Shown piece by piece: positions 38,653 to 50,217 of a stretch of 64,000 nucleotides of DNA. The stretch comes from Acanthaster planci (taxonomy: Eukaryota; Echinodermata; Asteroidea; Valvatida; Acanthasteridae). A model generated the notes under the pieces. It did not search any database, was not told the origin of the DNA, and saw only the letters and a list, made by a program, of their open reading frames with translations. Each line of letters opens with the position of its first letter. The stretch's first letter is position 1. Location: assembly GCF_001949145.1 (NCBI RefSeq), contig NW_019091414.1:268361-332360 (forward strand), in the 5' to 3' direction. A program made the translations under genes and the position numbers.

Positions 38653-41600
38653 CTTACTTGCTACCTTTACCATGAGCTTCAAAACTTAAAATAAAATTAC
38701 CTACCGAAAATCCGCACACAATAGGCCGACCGCTTTACTCTGTCGAAAGTGACCACAATAAATATCACCCACCCAAATCTGAATTTAGGCCATCCAATGC
38801 AACTCGAGGAAAGTATGTGAAACGTTGACGGGTAAATTGGCCTTATAACCAACGATTTTGTGTGACGTCAATATTTAGTGCATTCTGAAAGGAAAAGCGC
38901 CTTGTCACACAGACGTTGCACAATATTGGAGGTCAGTCGGGGGTGTGTATCGGTAGCGCATTCTGATTGGATACCTTAATTGTTCTGGCAACGACTTTTG
39001 CATATCTCATAGTCAAAACAGCAAAGAGAATCGAAAACAGCCGTTATCATTCATGACATAGGCAGATCGAAGTAAGGACGATCACACCATATCACACGAC
39101 GTTCATGATTTCATCATCCTATCAAAACAATCACAGCGCGCAAAATTATGGGAAAAGTTTCTGTGTCATAAAAGTTGTTCGAATAAGAAAAAGGCGAATA
39201 AAATTGCCAATTTTTTATCAATTCACGAAACAAGTCATCATTTCAATTCTTCAATTTCCTTTGTTGAATTTAATTCGTTTTGAATTTATCTGCAGTGCCT
39301 TGAAATCGGGGCCTTTTATATTATTTGCATAAACATATTATATATGACCCCTGTCGGGACGAAAATTATGTGGATGATGTCCGAAACAGTCCACAATGCA
39401 GAGAACCATACACCCGGTTCTGCTTCTCTCTTCTAGTACATGTGACAGATCATATCTACTTTCTCTTGCTAGTGACACATCAAAACTACTTTTTCCATTA
39501 AATGACCTGTATCATAATAATGCCAATATTCACTCCATAGCTGCTCAGTCTGTCATGTCATTATTTTTTATTTCCCACTCGTTACTGAACAGCTGTTATG
39601 GTAAAAGGTAAACACTTTCGTGTGGGCGTTCGATTGCGAGTGGGCATAGCGAGGGTGTGTCACCTTCAACAAACGCTGAATGGTGTTTTGCATTATCGGT
39701 CAAATACTGGTCATTCAAACAGTTTCACCCCACAGTACTTAAAGTTAACACAATTGTTGGTTTCCGCGGCGACGCTCTTTTCAGGAGTCATCCAAGCGAG
39801 ACAGTGGAATGGTATTTGTGAGCGGCGAGCGTATTGGCATCGTACGGGTCACGTCAGGGAATCGTTGGCCAGGCAGGCTTATTATTCCAACGTCACGGTA
39901 GAGAGAGAGAGAAAAAAAACAGCTGTTCATATTCCTGGAACACTGTTGCTGATATTCATTTTGTTGTTCGTTCTGCGCTTGTGGCATGTATGATGCATGA
40001 GATGCGACAAAGGGGCCCCTCTTTAAGTTTTCTTTTGTGTTGTAGGTAATTTTGGAATTCCTTTCAGAATTTAGGGGAGATGTAGCATACATTATGCACC
40101 GCAATGGGGCACCAAGTATTGTGCTTAGTTTCCTTCTGCCTGTCACATTCTATGAGTTATTTTGAAGTTCATGTGAAGCTGTATGCACTGACTACCCCTC
40201 TAATTATTCAAAATACTAAAACATAAGTTATCTTGTAACTTCTCTGGGCGATTTTCATACTTCTCTCTCTCTCTCCAAACAAATGTCAAAGCCAGGATGT
40301 TTCGGAACTAATAACTACAGTTTTCACAGAAGGAAATCCCTAGGTAATTCCCTCCCAGCAGCCTCTGCTAAATAATTTTCTGTACTTCAGCAACACTGCA
40401 AGAACCTAGGAGCCTAAATAGACGTGATCTTGATTTTTTTGCATAAACCTTTCAACATTTTCGATAAAAAAGACTGACATTCTGTGCACCACCACATGAC
40501 ACAAAATATTGCATCAGCAAAGGGCTAGGCTATTTGCATACAATAAAGACAACAGATGGCTGGGTTTTTATTCGATGTTGCATGGTTTGGAGAAAATGAT
40601 GAGATTTGACGGCAAAGTTTTGGCAATTATAAAAAATGTGTCAAGCTTCCGGTGTTTCAAACCTCAGTCATACATAATCGTGAACTGTCACTGGACTGTG
40701 ATATTCTTGTGTGTATCCTTTAGACGTAAAATTTGAATTAAATAGGTGATTTAAATAAAAGAGTATGTTTCCAATATTTTTATTACGCTGAATCTTAAAG
40801 ACCTGCAGACTGAGTAAGAAAAGAAGCCCAAAAATTCGACGAATGTATAAAATCAGTCTGTGAGGGAAGACCTATTCATTTCGCCCGGATGTATTATAAA
40901 TCAGTCTATGATGGAAGACATATTCAGAGGAAACATAAAATACTTGAATTTTATAGCTCCCATGCACAGATAGTAACTGGTACCAGGAAGAATCTTTGGT
41001 TGTTGACAGCATCATAATTTGTAGCTCAAGTTCTAACTGTGAATAGGTTTTGGTCCCTAGACATTTTTTTAGGGGGGGTGATTTGGTTTAGCTTTATTTT
41101 GTCTGTCTTTTCCCTGCGAAGACTAATATAAGAATGTTGCTTTTGATCGATTCCATAATGAATTCTATGTAAGGCTCGAGACATCTTTGTACGGAATATG
41201 ACTCCCAAAATTTATTATCATTTCGCCCAGATGTATTATAAATTTCACCATTCCGACAACGATCCACGAGGATGGAATGGTAACCTGCAGTTCTTCAACG
41301 GAGGTAGATCAGAACGTGTTTTCATCCGTGAAATATGCCTCTATAGAGCAATGGTATATCCCGGTCCTGGGGGAGGGCAAAATGGATTGTTTTTCAAGAA
41401 TACCTCTTTTAAAGAACACCTCTAAGGAAAATATATTTTCTCTAACTTTATCTGTTTAAATAAAAATTGAAGCATCCAAATCGAACGTACTGTCATGAGT
41501 CTTCAAGCTCAGCTATAACAAGCTAAAAGAAAAAAGGCTTTTTTCTGTTTATGCCAAGATGCGAATTCTGAATGTAGTTTGCGCCGTTCGGAGAAAACGA

Positions 41601-42059
41601 GGGAACCCTCCTCTTGTGTTGGTAGTGGATAAAGCCTTGTGTCGCTGGTGCGGTACAGCGCCGGGATTGTTCATGAGTTGGAGTCTGTTGACCGGAAGAC
41701 GAGAAAGCTGATAACGACACATGGTATGCTGCATCCAAGGGCTAGTGTCAGCAGGCAATACTTGCCGAGGACCAAAGGAGGACAGGCACTGATGAGCATG
41801 ATGGACTGTAACCGTTGAGAAGAGAGGTCTTTACGGGTATGTTTCTTGAGCGCAGGATTGGTTGCTGACAATGGCTAAGAACATATAGTACACCAAGTGG
41901 ACGCCGGTGCATAATATAAGAGGGAAAAGAATGAGGAAAGATTTAGAGATTGAGAAGGGGAGCCACTCCGTGGGAAATTGGGGGCATGGAAGAGGCGACA
42001 GGGAACAAGACCCAGGGAAGTTAAAAAGAAGCGACTTGAAGAAGGAAATGGGGGGTAGT

Positions 42060-42178
42060 AGATAACAGTTGCACAGGATCAGGCACTGCAGACGAACGTG
42101 ATGAAGGCGAGGATAGAGGGAGTCAACGTATCTCCAATTTGCAGGTTATGTGGTATGGAACGCCCAATGTACCAATTT
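42060..42178 (+). pseudogene. C-terminal fragment of a non-LTR retrotransposon protein
   Basis: Plus-strand translation gives ITVAQDQALQTNVMKARIEG followed by VSPICRLCGMER. This matches the conserved C-terminal AQDQ...LxTN...CRLCG zinc-knuckle block of a family of metazoan LINE proteins. The frame is lost immediately after, where the minus-strand LINE tail begins, so the latter probably inserted into it. Confidence 0.6.
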
Positions 42179-42185
42179 ATAATGT

Positions 42186-45100
42186 TAATGGTAAAAGATC
42201 GTTTATTTATTTATTCCATTGTTTTACCCAGGGTATGCCCAAACAATTACAAACTAGCTTGCATTGGGGCCCTGCGATCATTACAAATTAATAAAATTGT
42301 TAGAAACTCACGACGACAAGTAAAATTGACAAATACGACGAACATTACTATTTACAAATACAGACCACTAAAATATCATACACGTGTGAACATTTAAATA
42401 ATCAAGGCATTAATTAAATACTGATCACGGGATGGGCGAAAACCCTGCACAAAAAAAAACTATGGGAAAAAAAGAACACGGGGAAATTCCCGATCCGGCT
42501 CCAATGAACAATGCCAACCAAGTTAACAACTCCATAAATCAGCATTTGGGACTACACGGCACTGGTCATGGCTTTCCGTAGTTCTGATTTGAATGTCCCG
42601 CAGGATTAAAGTCTATACCTCTGAGTGGCTCTGGCAAATTGTTCCATATTTTTGCACCTTTCACCGCAAAACTTTGGGCGTAGCATTCTTTTTTGGATAA
42701 AGGGACTTTAAGTGCCTTGTTAACTGAGTATCTTGTTTCCCGAATCTGTATGAATGGCATAAACAGATTTGTCATATACATAGGAGCTTATTTGTTTAGA
42801 CATTTAAAAACAAGAACAGTCTTTTAGATCTAAATCTCTCGGAAAATGGCACCCAGTTCAGTGTAGCAAACATATTTGCTGAGGGGCTGAGAGAGATGCA
42901 TTTGAGGATTATCCGTGCAGCTCTTTTTAGACATTTGTTAAGAATAGTATCGTGGGATATGTATCTTCCTCCCCATACCGTGCAAAGGTATTCTAAAGTT
43001 GGCATAACTAAGCTAATGAAAAGTGTGTGCAGGCTACTTTGTCCGATTCCGGATTCTGTTTAACATACCTAATTTAGATGAGACTGTTTTCTTACGTAAT
43101 CAACATGTGGGCCCCAAATAAGTGTTTCGTCAATAATAACTCCCAAGCATTTACAAGATTTTTCTTTGACAATTAGGCTATCAGCAATGTAGAAGTTCAA
43201 TTCTGTATTGGCGGTTTTCTGCCTTAAACCAATAAGCACGCATTTGGTTTTGTTTGTATTTAGTTCAAGTTTGTTTCTTGAGCGCTAGTGTAGAATTCTG
43301 TCAAGAGCTACATTCATATTACTTTCTATTTCATTAATGCTGGAAGAGCTGCACGTTAGAGTTGAGTAATCTGTATACATAGGGCCTATACAAGTTAAAA
43401 TTTGGTGGGATACAGGATGGCAGATCACTTGTGTAAATAATGAACAAAAGTGGTCCTAATATCGAACCCTGTGGGACATCAACACCAATTGTAAGCGACA
43501 GAACCTTTCATATCTAAGGCCCGCTTCAAACGTCGAACTTCTGCCGTGTCTAATTCAAATAATGACTCAAAATTTTAATTAGACACTGCAAAAATTCGAC
43601 GTTTGAAGCAACTGCCGGCTTTCTGCCAAAAGTGCGACAGGTCTTGCCGCTTTTAATGGCAGAAGAGCGGCACGGCTTCAAAAGTCGAATTTCTGCCGTG
43701 TCTAATTCAACTTAAACGTCCCAACTCGGAACATCATCAGGGCCATTTTAAAATGCGCATGCGCCCACAACAGCTGTCTTCGTTTCGGCGTTAAAACAAG
43801 ATGGCGGCGCCCACGGATATGTCCAACATTTTTATGAACTCCTCATCGTTTTTTGGAAACCAGAATTACTGAAGTGTCCCACATGATGATGATGATGTCC
43901 CACACTGATGATGGACTCACAAACTACATTAACAATTGTTGAGACAGTAGAAGCACCAGCACCTGTCATTTCCGCAACAGTATAATTGTAGTCACCTCTG
44001 GCTAGTCTGTGAAGACAAATTCCTAACCTGTGCCTTGGAGATATAGGGATGTTATGAATGACAGGATGAATTCAACGGTTCCTTTTGAAACACGAAATGC
44101 CCTTTTGAATCTTTTCTCAGAGTTCGTATTTAGCATCAATTCTAGCCAACCTGTATTCTCGACAAGACCGGGGTCTTGTAACATTTTCCCTAGAAAGGAG
44201 GAGTAGCAGGACAAGTGAACATACGATTAGAACTCTCCTTGTTGCTATACCAATGAGTTGTAACTGATTGTTGCGAGAGAAAGCGTCTTCTTCTCGCAAT
44301 GAGAAGATGTTGCAATATAATTCTTGCTTGGTCCGCCATGTTGTAATTTTGCATTAAGGTCAACATAAAACCGCCGTTTGAAGCAACTGCCGAACTGCTG
44401 CCGCTTTTATGTCGATCGCAATTAATTGAATTAGACACAGAAGTTCGATGCTTAAAGAGGGCCTTACCCTCAATATTTACCGACTGACTACGATCGCTTA
44501 GGTATGATTCAAACCAACCGATTAGTAGAGTAGACATGTTAAGCCTTTTTAATTTTAAGCCTTTTTAATTTTTCCAGAAGAATTTCAAGGTCAACACGAC
44601 CAAATGCTGTACTGAGATCTATAAATACACTACCAGTATACTTCTCCATGCTCCATAGCCTGGACACACTCTATCTGTCAAATCGTGAAGGGTGGTTTAA
44701 GTTGATTGCAAGGGTCTAAATCCTGACTGGCAACTAGGAATGAGGTTATTTTCTTCAAAGTAAGTGTATACTGACGAGTGCATCCACCTTTCCAAAATTT
44801 TAGAGACAATTGGCAGTATAGAGATAGGACGATAATTGCTTATACTACATTTGTCTTCTCCCTTGTGAATTGGTGTCACCTGAGCATGTCTCCAGTCTTT
44901 GGGATATCTCCCACATGTGATGGAGAGGTTAAAGATATGAGTTAGACATTTGGTAATACATGGGGAAGCCATTTTGATCATTTTAACGCTTATCCTATCT
45001 GGACCTGTTGATTTCCCGACTGACATTGATGATATTTGCTTTTGAACAAATTCTTCTGTAATGTGAGGTATCATGCATTTGTCGTCGAGGGAATCATAGA

Positions 45101-46335
45101 CAGGAGCATCAGTATTTTCGCCTTTTCCAGGTTCGTGCAAGGGACCATTACCACTTTTGCGTTTTCCAATTGTAGAAAAGTGTCCATTAAATATATCAGC
45201 AATGTCAATAGGATCGTCAATGTCTTCTCCATTTGGACAAATGATGGAGTTTGGAACACTTTCTTGATTCTTTGGGAAAACCTCCTTTAGTTTTTCCACA
45301 ACATAGGCTACATGAATTGCTTTTGTTTTCTTCTAAGGCTGACGTGAAGTATTCGCTATTCTTTTGACGTATATTCTTAGTCATCGTGTTACGCAGTTTT
45401 TTGTAAGAATCCCAATGTATTTGTGAACCTGTGGGTTTAGCGATTTTAAGCAAACGATCACGTTGCCTCATATTCATAAGTCGAAGAATTTCCGCATCGA
45501 GCCAGTGTAAGGAGGCACCCTGAATACGTTTTGTTTTAATCGGTGCGTGGAAACTGATAATGCTCATGTTAAAATAGGGAATGCCAAATAGGCCACGCTT
45601 CGTCGACGTCATGTCAATTTAACACATGTTGCCGTGTGCATTAATGAGATCTTCCTTTAAAACATCATTTCTATATCTTTAAAACACCGAAAATTAATTG
45701 AACAACCTTTCATTTTTGGCGTTTTCATTGAACTATGTAAACCGTATAAACAAGATTGTGGCCACTTATTACGACTGGTTAAAGACACAACAATCTTTCA
45801 TGAGCTGTGGGTGGGAACTAAAAATGATATCGATTGTGGTCTGAGTGGATTCAGTAACACGTATTGGTTCGTTTATAAGTTGCGACATTCGAAACGAATT
45901 AAAACAAGAAGTCATTGGGTTCAGATTTACACTATCATTTTCGGAAACATCACAATTGAAATCCCCAGTTACAATCATTTCTTGGTGTTCGCAGGAGGCC
46001 TTATCGATCATGTCCTCAAAGTTTGTCTGTAAAATCAACACAGCTTGAAGGTGGTCTATACACAGAACTGATGAGTACAGACTGTCTTTGTTTACACTTA
46101 ATTTCAACCCACATGCATTCGACATCATCAGATTCTGTTTCAAGATCTTCACAACGGATGAAAGTCAAATTGTTTCGAACATACATAGCAACCCCACCAC
46201 CATGCCGGTTCCTGTCTTTTCTGACAATGGAATATAATTGGGTAGAATGATCTCATTGTCCTTGATTGACCCATCACAGAACTTTCATTTAAGCAGATGA
46301 TGTCAAATGGATTTCTAGACATTAATATTTAAAGA
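42186..46335 (-). mobile_element. 5'-truncated non-LTR retrotransposon (LINE), interrupted
   Basis: Reading on the minus strand: endonuclease blocks NPFDIICLNES, GGGVAMYVRNNL, SVYRPPSS, VTGDFNCD and TTIDIIFSS (46330-45769, three frames); linker with GASLHWLDAEILRL (45612-45217); reverse transcriptase with STGPDRISVKMIK, SNYRPISILPIVSKILE, FIDLSTAFGRVD, VPQGSILGPLLFIIY and a decayed YADD (YTDY); then the C-terminal VWGGRY...LKRAARIIL and GAKIWNNLPEPLRGI. The 3' end is an AATAAATAAATAAA-like tail (about 42186-42225). A 952 bp DNA element splits the reverse transcriptase between NIEG and LSLTIGVDVPQG. Many frameshifts mean it is inactive. The organisation is that of L2/CR1/Rex1-like LINEs; I do not fix the clade. 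Confidence 0.85.
43515..44466. mobile_element. PIF/Harbinger-type DNA element nested in LINE
   Basis: 952 bp with inverted ends of about 40 bp: TAAGGCCCGCTTCAAACGTC at the left and, as reverse complement of the right end, TAAGGCCCTCTTTAAGCATC, both continuing through CGAACTTCTG and GTCTAATTCAA. A TA dinucleotide lies on each side. The minus strand encodes a transposase N-terminal part: FRVSKGTVEFIL and then ISPRHRLGICLHRLARGDYN with YTVAEMTGAGASTVSTIV, typical of Harbinger (DDE_Tnp_4) proteins. The catalytic DDE part is missing, so the element is non-autonomous. The left end holds extra inverted copies of its own terminus (43566-43611 and 43672-43720). Confidence 0.75.
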
Positions 46336-46391
46336 TGCTCAAATTTATTACGCTTCTTACATTAAGATGAGCAAATGAGAACCAGAGCGTT

Positions 46392-46711
46392 TGATGACGT
46401 CAGTCTATTATGTAAGGTTCTCAGTCCATTGTGTGATGTTGTCAAACCATCATTGTGATGTTGTAAATCTGTTATGCGAAGTTCTCAATCCATAACGTGA
46501 TGTTCTCAATCCATTTATATCATGTTGTTAAACCCTTATGCGTTGGTTTTAATCCATTACGTTGTGAAGTCCAGACATTATTTCGCGTAGTCAATGCATT
46601 GCGCGTGGTTAGCAATCGTTTACATAGCCTTAATCGATTATGTAATACCGTAAAGAATGTATTATGTGGTGTTGTCAGCGAATTACGTAGTCAAAGCATT
46701 ACGCTGCCTCT
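46392..46711. repeat. degenerate tandem repeat, about 24 bp period
   Basis: About twelve diverged copies of a motif close to TGATGTTCTCAATCCATTACG run across the interval. The copies vary in length and differ strongly, so the array is old. A (GGGCC)4 tract follows at about 46771-46790. Confidence 0.7.
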
Positions 46712-46943
46712 CCACTTGTTGGGCTATCCCTGTACGGGCCTTAGTTGTTTTCATGGGTACAGTCCGAACGGGCCGGGCCGGGCCGGGCCGTGCCGCGCAC
46801 TAGCAGGATGGAACATCTGTTTCAAGAATTTTCAGGGAAAACATAAGTAAACTAAACATTTTTTTTACCGTGATAAGTTCAACATTCATCAATACCTCCG
46901 TCTCTCTATTAAACAACGTGCAACTAATCCATGTATTAATTTT

Positions 46944-47065
46944 ACACATATGGATTGGCAATGAGGTCACTATAGTGCACGTCTATGTCCCCAAGGAACT
47001 GTGAGTGACCAAAAGAGGGGGCATGGGCGTGCACTAGTAACTGAATTTGGCCAGTCCATATGTGT
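46944..47065. mobile_element. short fold-back element
   Basis: 122 bp with inverted ends ACACATATGGATTGGC and GGCCAGTCCATATGTGT. A second internal inverted pair around GTGCACGTC / GCGTGCAC is also present. It has no coding capacity. Confidence 0.5.
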
Positions 47066-47410
47066 TTTATAACACATCTCAAACTAGAAAAATATTCTTT
47101 CAGGGTTTGAACTGTTTAAATTCAATTAATTTCTTTACAAAGAGATGCCCACGAAGCCCAGCACAACCTGGTAGTAGTCGTCTACTCGAAGCTTGAAAAA
47201 AAATATCTGAGTGGAAACACTGGTAAGATCATGACAGATTAAACCTGTAGAAATTTGTAAAATACAAGAATACATTAATATAGGGGGGAGTGTGAGCGTA
47301 TATCCTTCATTATTAATATAATATCAATTTTATTGCAGGTAAGTACCTTTATGTAATTTGGGAATTATCTTACACAATTTCGGATAGACTCAACCTGCAG
47401 ATTTCAAAGC

Positions 47411-47860
47411 TTACAGTGTCGACGCCAACACTGCCTGTCCAAACTCGTTTGAAGAAGACTTTCTATAGTAGAATCTGGTAAAAGTTGTAGCCGAAGACCA
47501 ATCAGCTGTTTTAACGATATCAGCAACAGAGACACCTACATTAGCTGCTGTTGATGTAGAGGCAACCCTGGTAGAATGTGCCTTGAAGATAGAAGTATCT
47601 ATCTCTGCAAGTGACGTAATATCTCTAAGATATCTCAAACTTTTGGATGAATCACAGGATGATGAGGTTTAGAACAAGACAATAAAAGTTGAGACCATCT
47701 AGATCGTCCGCTACCCCTGTGGTGATGTGTCCTGTCCAGGTACTCTGCCAGGGCCCGAACTACACAAAGATTTCTGTTACCAGAAAAAAAAGAGGCAACT
47801 CGGATCTCATGGAAAGGCTTTTACAACAAACACTCGTTTAAATGGTTTCGTGAGCCAAAA
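47411..47860 (-). pseudogene. DIRS-type tyrosine recombinase, C-terminal remnant
   Basis: Minus-strand translation with one frameshift gives SGNRNLCVVRALAEYLDRT, then LLLSCSKPHHPVIHPK, RYLRDITSLAEID and FKAHSTRVASTSTAANVGVS with IVKTADWSSATTFTRFYYR. The HSTR block supplies the second catalytic His/Arg pair and FYYR the catalytic tyrosine of tyrosine recombinases. The HSxRxASTSAA...ADWS...TFxxFY pattern is that of DIRS-like retroelements. Reverse transcriptase and RNase H are absent, so this is an internally deleted copy; the N gap at 47959 may hide a join. Confidence 0.75.
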
Positions 47861-48210
47861 ATGTATCTTCCATCAGAGCATTTAGACGTATGACCAATGT
47901 CTGGAGCAGTAATCTTCAGTTAGACAAGATAGACAGCCACACACTTCACAATTATTTTNNNNAAAAATACTCACAACTCTCACAGATGTCCAGGCTGCAC
48001 AGAAAAACGATGATCAACATGTCCCCTTTCACTTTCCTTTCAATTTTTGGGGGGTTGACCAATAAATTTTTGAGAAATTTTCACCAGAAGCAGACCACCC
48101 CTAAAATGAAGAAAAATGTTTCTGCCAAGGAAAAGTAACCATTTAAAAAACCATCCATCTGCAAAACGGCAAAATAGTGCCACTTTCGGACCCGACTGCA
48201 CCCAAATTGC

Positions 48211-48750
48211 TCAGAACTGGAAGCCCAAAGTCCGGGCCAGACGTTCAGTGCCATATTTCTCCAATTTCTCAATTTCATGGCTCTCAGGACTCTCTAATAT
48301 AGAATATTTTGAGTGTATAACTTTTATTAATGAGCTCGGCGGACATATTTTGGGCCTTTTTGCAAGGGTGAACCCCCAAGAAGGAGCCTGAAAAACCGGT
48401 GGATTAGTATTAGTCAAAGACGGTATGACAGAACCAGCCGAGCTACCTGGGAGCCCTGCTGCAGCTGGTATAAGTAGAAGACGCTGACAAAGGATCGGAG
48501 GAGGCTGCCATTGCTGGTAGGTCTTGGGTCGGGCCAGGGTACGGCGGCCGACTGACCTTATTAGAGCTACCAGGACTGGCACTGGGTGCTCTCCCGCCCA
48601 TCCGCCCGGGCCTGGGACGTGACCGACTAGCACATATTCGGCTGCCACACAATCTCTCTGGTTGCAATGGCCAAAATATCGATAACTTCGTCTTCTGGAG
48701 GTCTGGAGAGCTGTAGAATGAATACGACTTCCCGTAGAATCCTTAGGCAT
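48211..48750 (-). CDS. ORF1-like protein of the DIRS relic (179 aa), unknown function
   Basis: An uninterrupted frame begins MPKDSTGSRIHSTALQ in good context (cgccATG). It is followed by an Arg-rich start (SRRRSYRYF), a CNQRDCVAAEYVLVGH block, a Pro/Gly-rich middle and a C-terminal part with PKICPPSSLIKVIHSKYSIL. I recognise no domain. Its position at the 5' side of the recombinase, on the same strand, and its absence from any host gene suggest a Gag-like ORF1. A second copy lies at 50468-51021. Confidence 0.4.
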   Translation of the reverse strand: MPKDSTGSRIHSTALQTSRRRSYRYFGHCNQRDCVAAEYVLVGHVPGPGGWAGEHPVPVLVALIRSVGRRTLARPKTYQQWQPPPILCQRLLLIPAAAGLPGSSAGSVIPSLTNTNPPVFQAPSWGFTLAKRPKICPPSSLIKVIHSKYSILESPESHEIEKLEKYGTERLARTLGFQF

Positions 48751-49376
48751 GGCGAAAAAAATCTAACGAAACTCTCCCGCACACAAGAAACAAAAGACGA
48801 CTACTACCAGGTTGTGCTGGGCTTCGTGGGTATGTCTTTACAAAGAATTTGCATATGACTGAACTATAAAGAGTGGACCAGATTGCGCCACGAGGGACGA
48901 GTCTGCAGAGTGAGTCTATCCGAAATTGTGAAGTATAATTGAAGGTTCATTATAGAGTCCCTTGCTGCAGTCTAATTTTGAATTGCTACATTCTACAAGG
49001 AAAAGAATTCTTTCAGTGTTTTAACTGTTCACATTCAACTTTTCACTAAATACAATTCAAAAATTGCAAAAATTGAAGATTCATTTTAATTTTCATAGAT
49101 GCTGTCTAATTTCGATTCGCTGTATACAACTAGGAAAAGAAATCTTCCAGGGTTTTCACAGTTTCAATACGAAAAACGTTTTAAAATGAGCCATAACAAC
49201 CTCCAGAGGGCGCAATAACCAGTCAAAATTTTTCAAGACAAGTGCCTAACTGACCCGGTGTGGTGGTCTCAGCTGTCTCCCGGTCTCGGCGCCCCCCGTC
49301 CAACCAAATATGGTAAAATACGTCATGCCATCTCTGCGCACAACAACGGGAAAGTCGTCCGTTTAATGTCTGGCTA

Positions 49377-49659
49377 GGGGGGAGCGGGTTTTTTTTAGCG
49401 TGGCAGTTCTTTCCTCGCTTTGCACCTATGAGGCCCGGGTTCGAGTTCCGGCTTGGCCCAGGCTTTAAGTGCATTTGGTTTCCAGTCCATACTCGCTCTC
49501 GCAGGTTTTCTCCGGGTGCTTCGGTTTCCTCCTGCCTCTAAAACTGGACATTCTTCCTAACTCCGTAATGTGATGCTGATTAATAAAGTGTATGAATAAA
49601 CGTACAGTTATTGGCGCAAATAGCCTGAGTTGTTGAAAGCGCCATTAAAACAAAACAAC
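49377..49659 (+). mobile_element. tRNA-derived SINE with 12 bp target duplication
   Basis: Carries a B-box-like GGTTCGAGTTC (49438-49448), then GGTTTCCAGTCCATACTCGC and GGTTTTCTCCGGGTGCTTCG, a widespread invertebrate SINE body, and an A-rich tail (AAAACAAAACAAC). It is flanked by direct repeats AATGTCTGGCTA (49365-49376 and 49660-49671). The paralogous unit holds the empty site with a single AATGTCTGGCTA at 51406-51417, which fixes both ends exactly. Confidence 0.9.
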
Positions 49660-50217
49660 AATGTCTGGCTATTCAGGGGGACCGCTGAGACCGGGAGACA
49701 GCTGAGACCGCCACACCGGTAACTAGCAAAGATTGTATTGGTCACTAGCATAGAATTGTACATGCACATGTACATTGAAGATCAGTGCGTGTTTTTACAA
49801 ATGCACAGATTGGCTCCAAGAACACTAACGATGTAGTCTATACTGCTTACGATGGAAGGGTGCCATACTAAGAAACGGAGATCTCATGCGCACAGGAAAA
49901 ATTACGATTATAAATTCTTTTTACAGAGCAATAAACTTTCACTGAAACTAGAAAGTAATAGCAAAACGATTTAATGGGATTTTCTTAAGAAAAAATGAAT
50001 AAAGCAAGAAAAACTGAGAGAAAGTCATCATCAAAGTCGCACTACTGTACATATGGCCGCTCATACTTCTTGCGGCCAAAACCATTTGTGCGCATGCGTG
50101 CATAATAATGAATTATTAGTGAGCTCGAGAGGTCTCAGTTTGTAAAAAAAGTGTGACGTCCATCAGTTTAAACCACGCCCCCTGAACATGGAGTTGCATG
50201 GAACAATGAAACTGGGN

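Larger units (their letters stand above)
36909..42059. other. upstream flank of PEPCK and gene-poor DNA
   Basis: The first few hundred bases should contain the promoter of the minus-strand PEPCK. I cannot pinpoint a TATA box. The rest has a dense ACATGT tract (37500-37580), a TC microsatellite and no supported gene. Related short blocks containing GATGTATTATAAAT recur at about 40890 and 41230. Confidence 0.4.
47126..48950 (-). mobile_element. DIRS-like retroelement relic with split inverted ends
   Basis: Two blocks beyond the recombinase end (47126-47175 and 47362-47405) recur in reverse complement beyond the ORF1-like end (48800-48846 and 48903-48945). The first pair includes CCTGGTAGTAGTCGTCTACT against its complement with CTACTACCAGGTTGTGCTGG. 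DIRS elements carry inverted termini instead of direct LTRs, so this fits. The order of the blocks is a-b...a'-b', not a-b...b'-a', and needs an explanation. The element is incomplete. Confidence 0.55.
47963..50216. repeat. direct repeat unit A of a tandem duplication
   Basis: Starts AAAATACTCACAACTCTCAC just after NNNN and runs to the single N at 50217. It matches the unit at 50218-51905 throughout, except for two extra segments: about 240 bp at 48783-49025 (DIRS-related) and the SINE at 49377-49659. The units contain the ORF1-like frame and a common flank that includes the left part of a family B MITE (50135-50216). Confidence 0.85.

Noticed and set aside
41523-41871. Overlapping minus-strand frames near 41.5-41.9 kb
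   Set aside because: Two frames overlap out of phase, with no domain and no clear start or splice site.
49430-49450. tRNA gene suggested by the B box
   Set aside because: No cloverleaf with anticodon stem or acceptor pairing is seen; the flanking target duplication and A-rich tail show a SINE.
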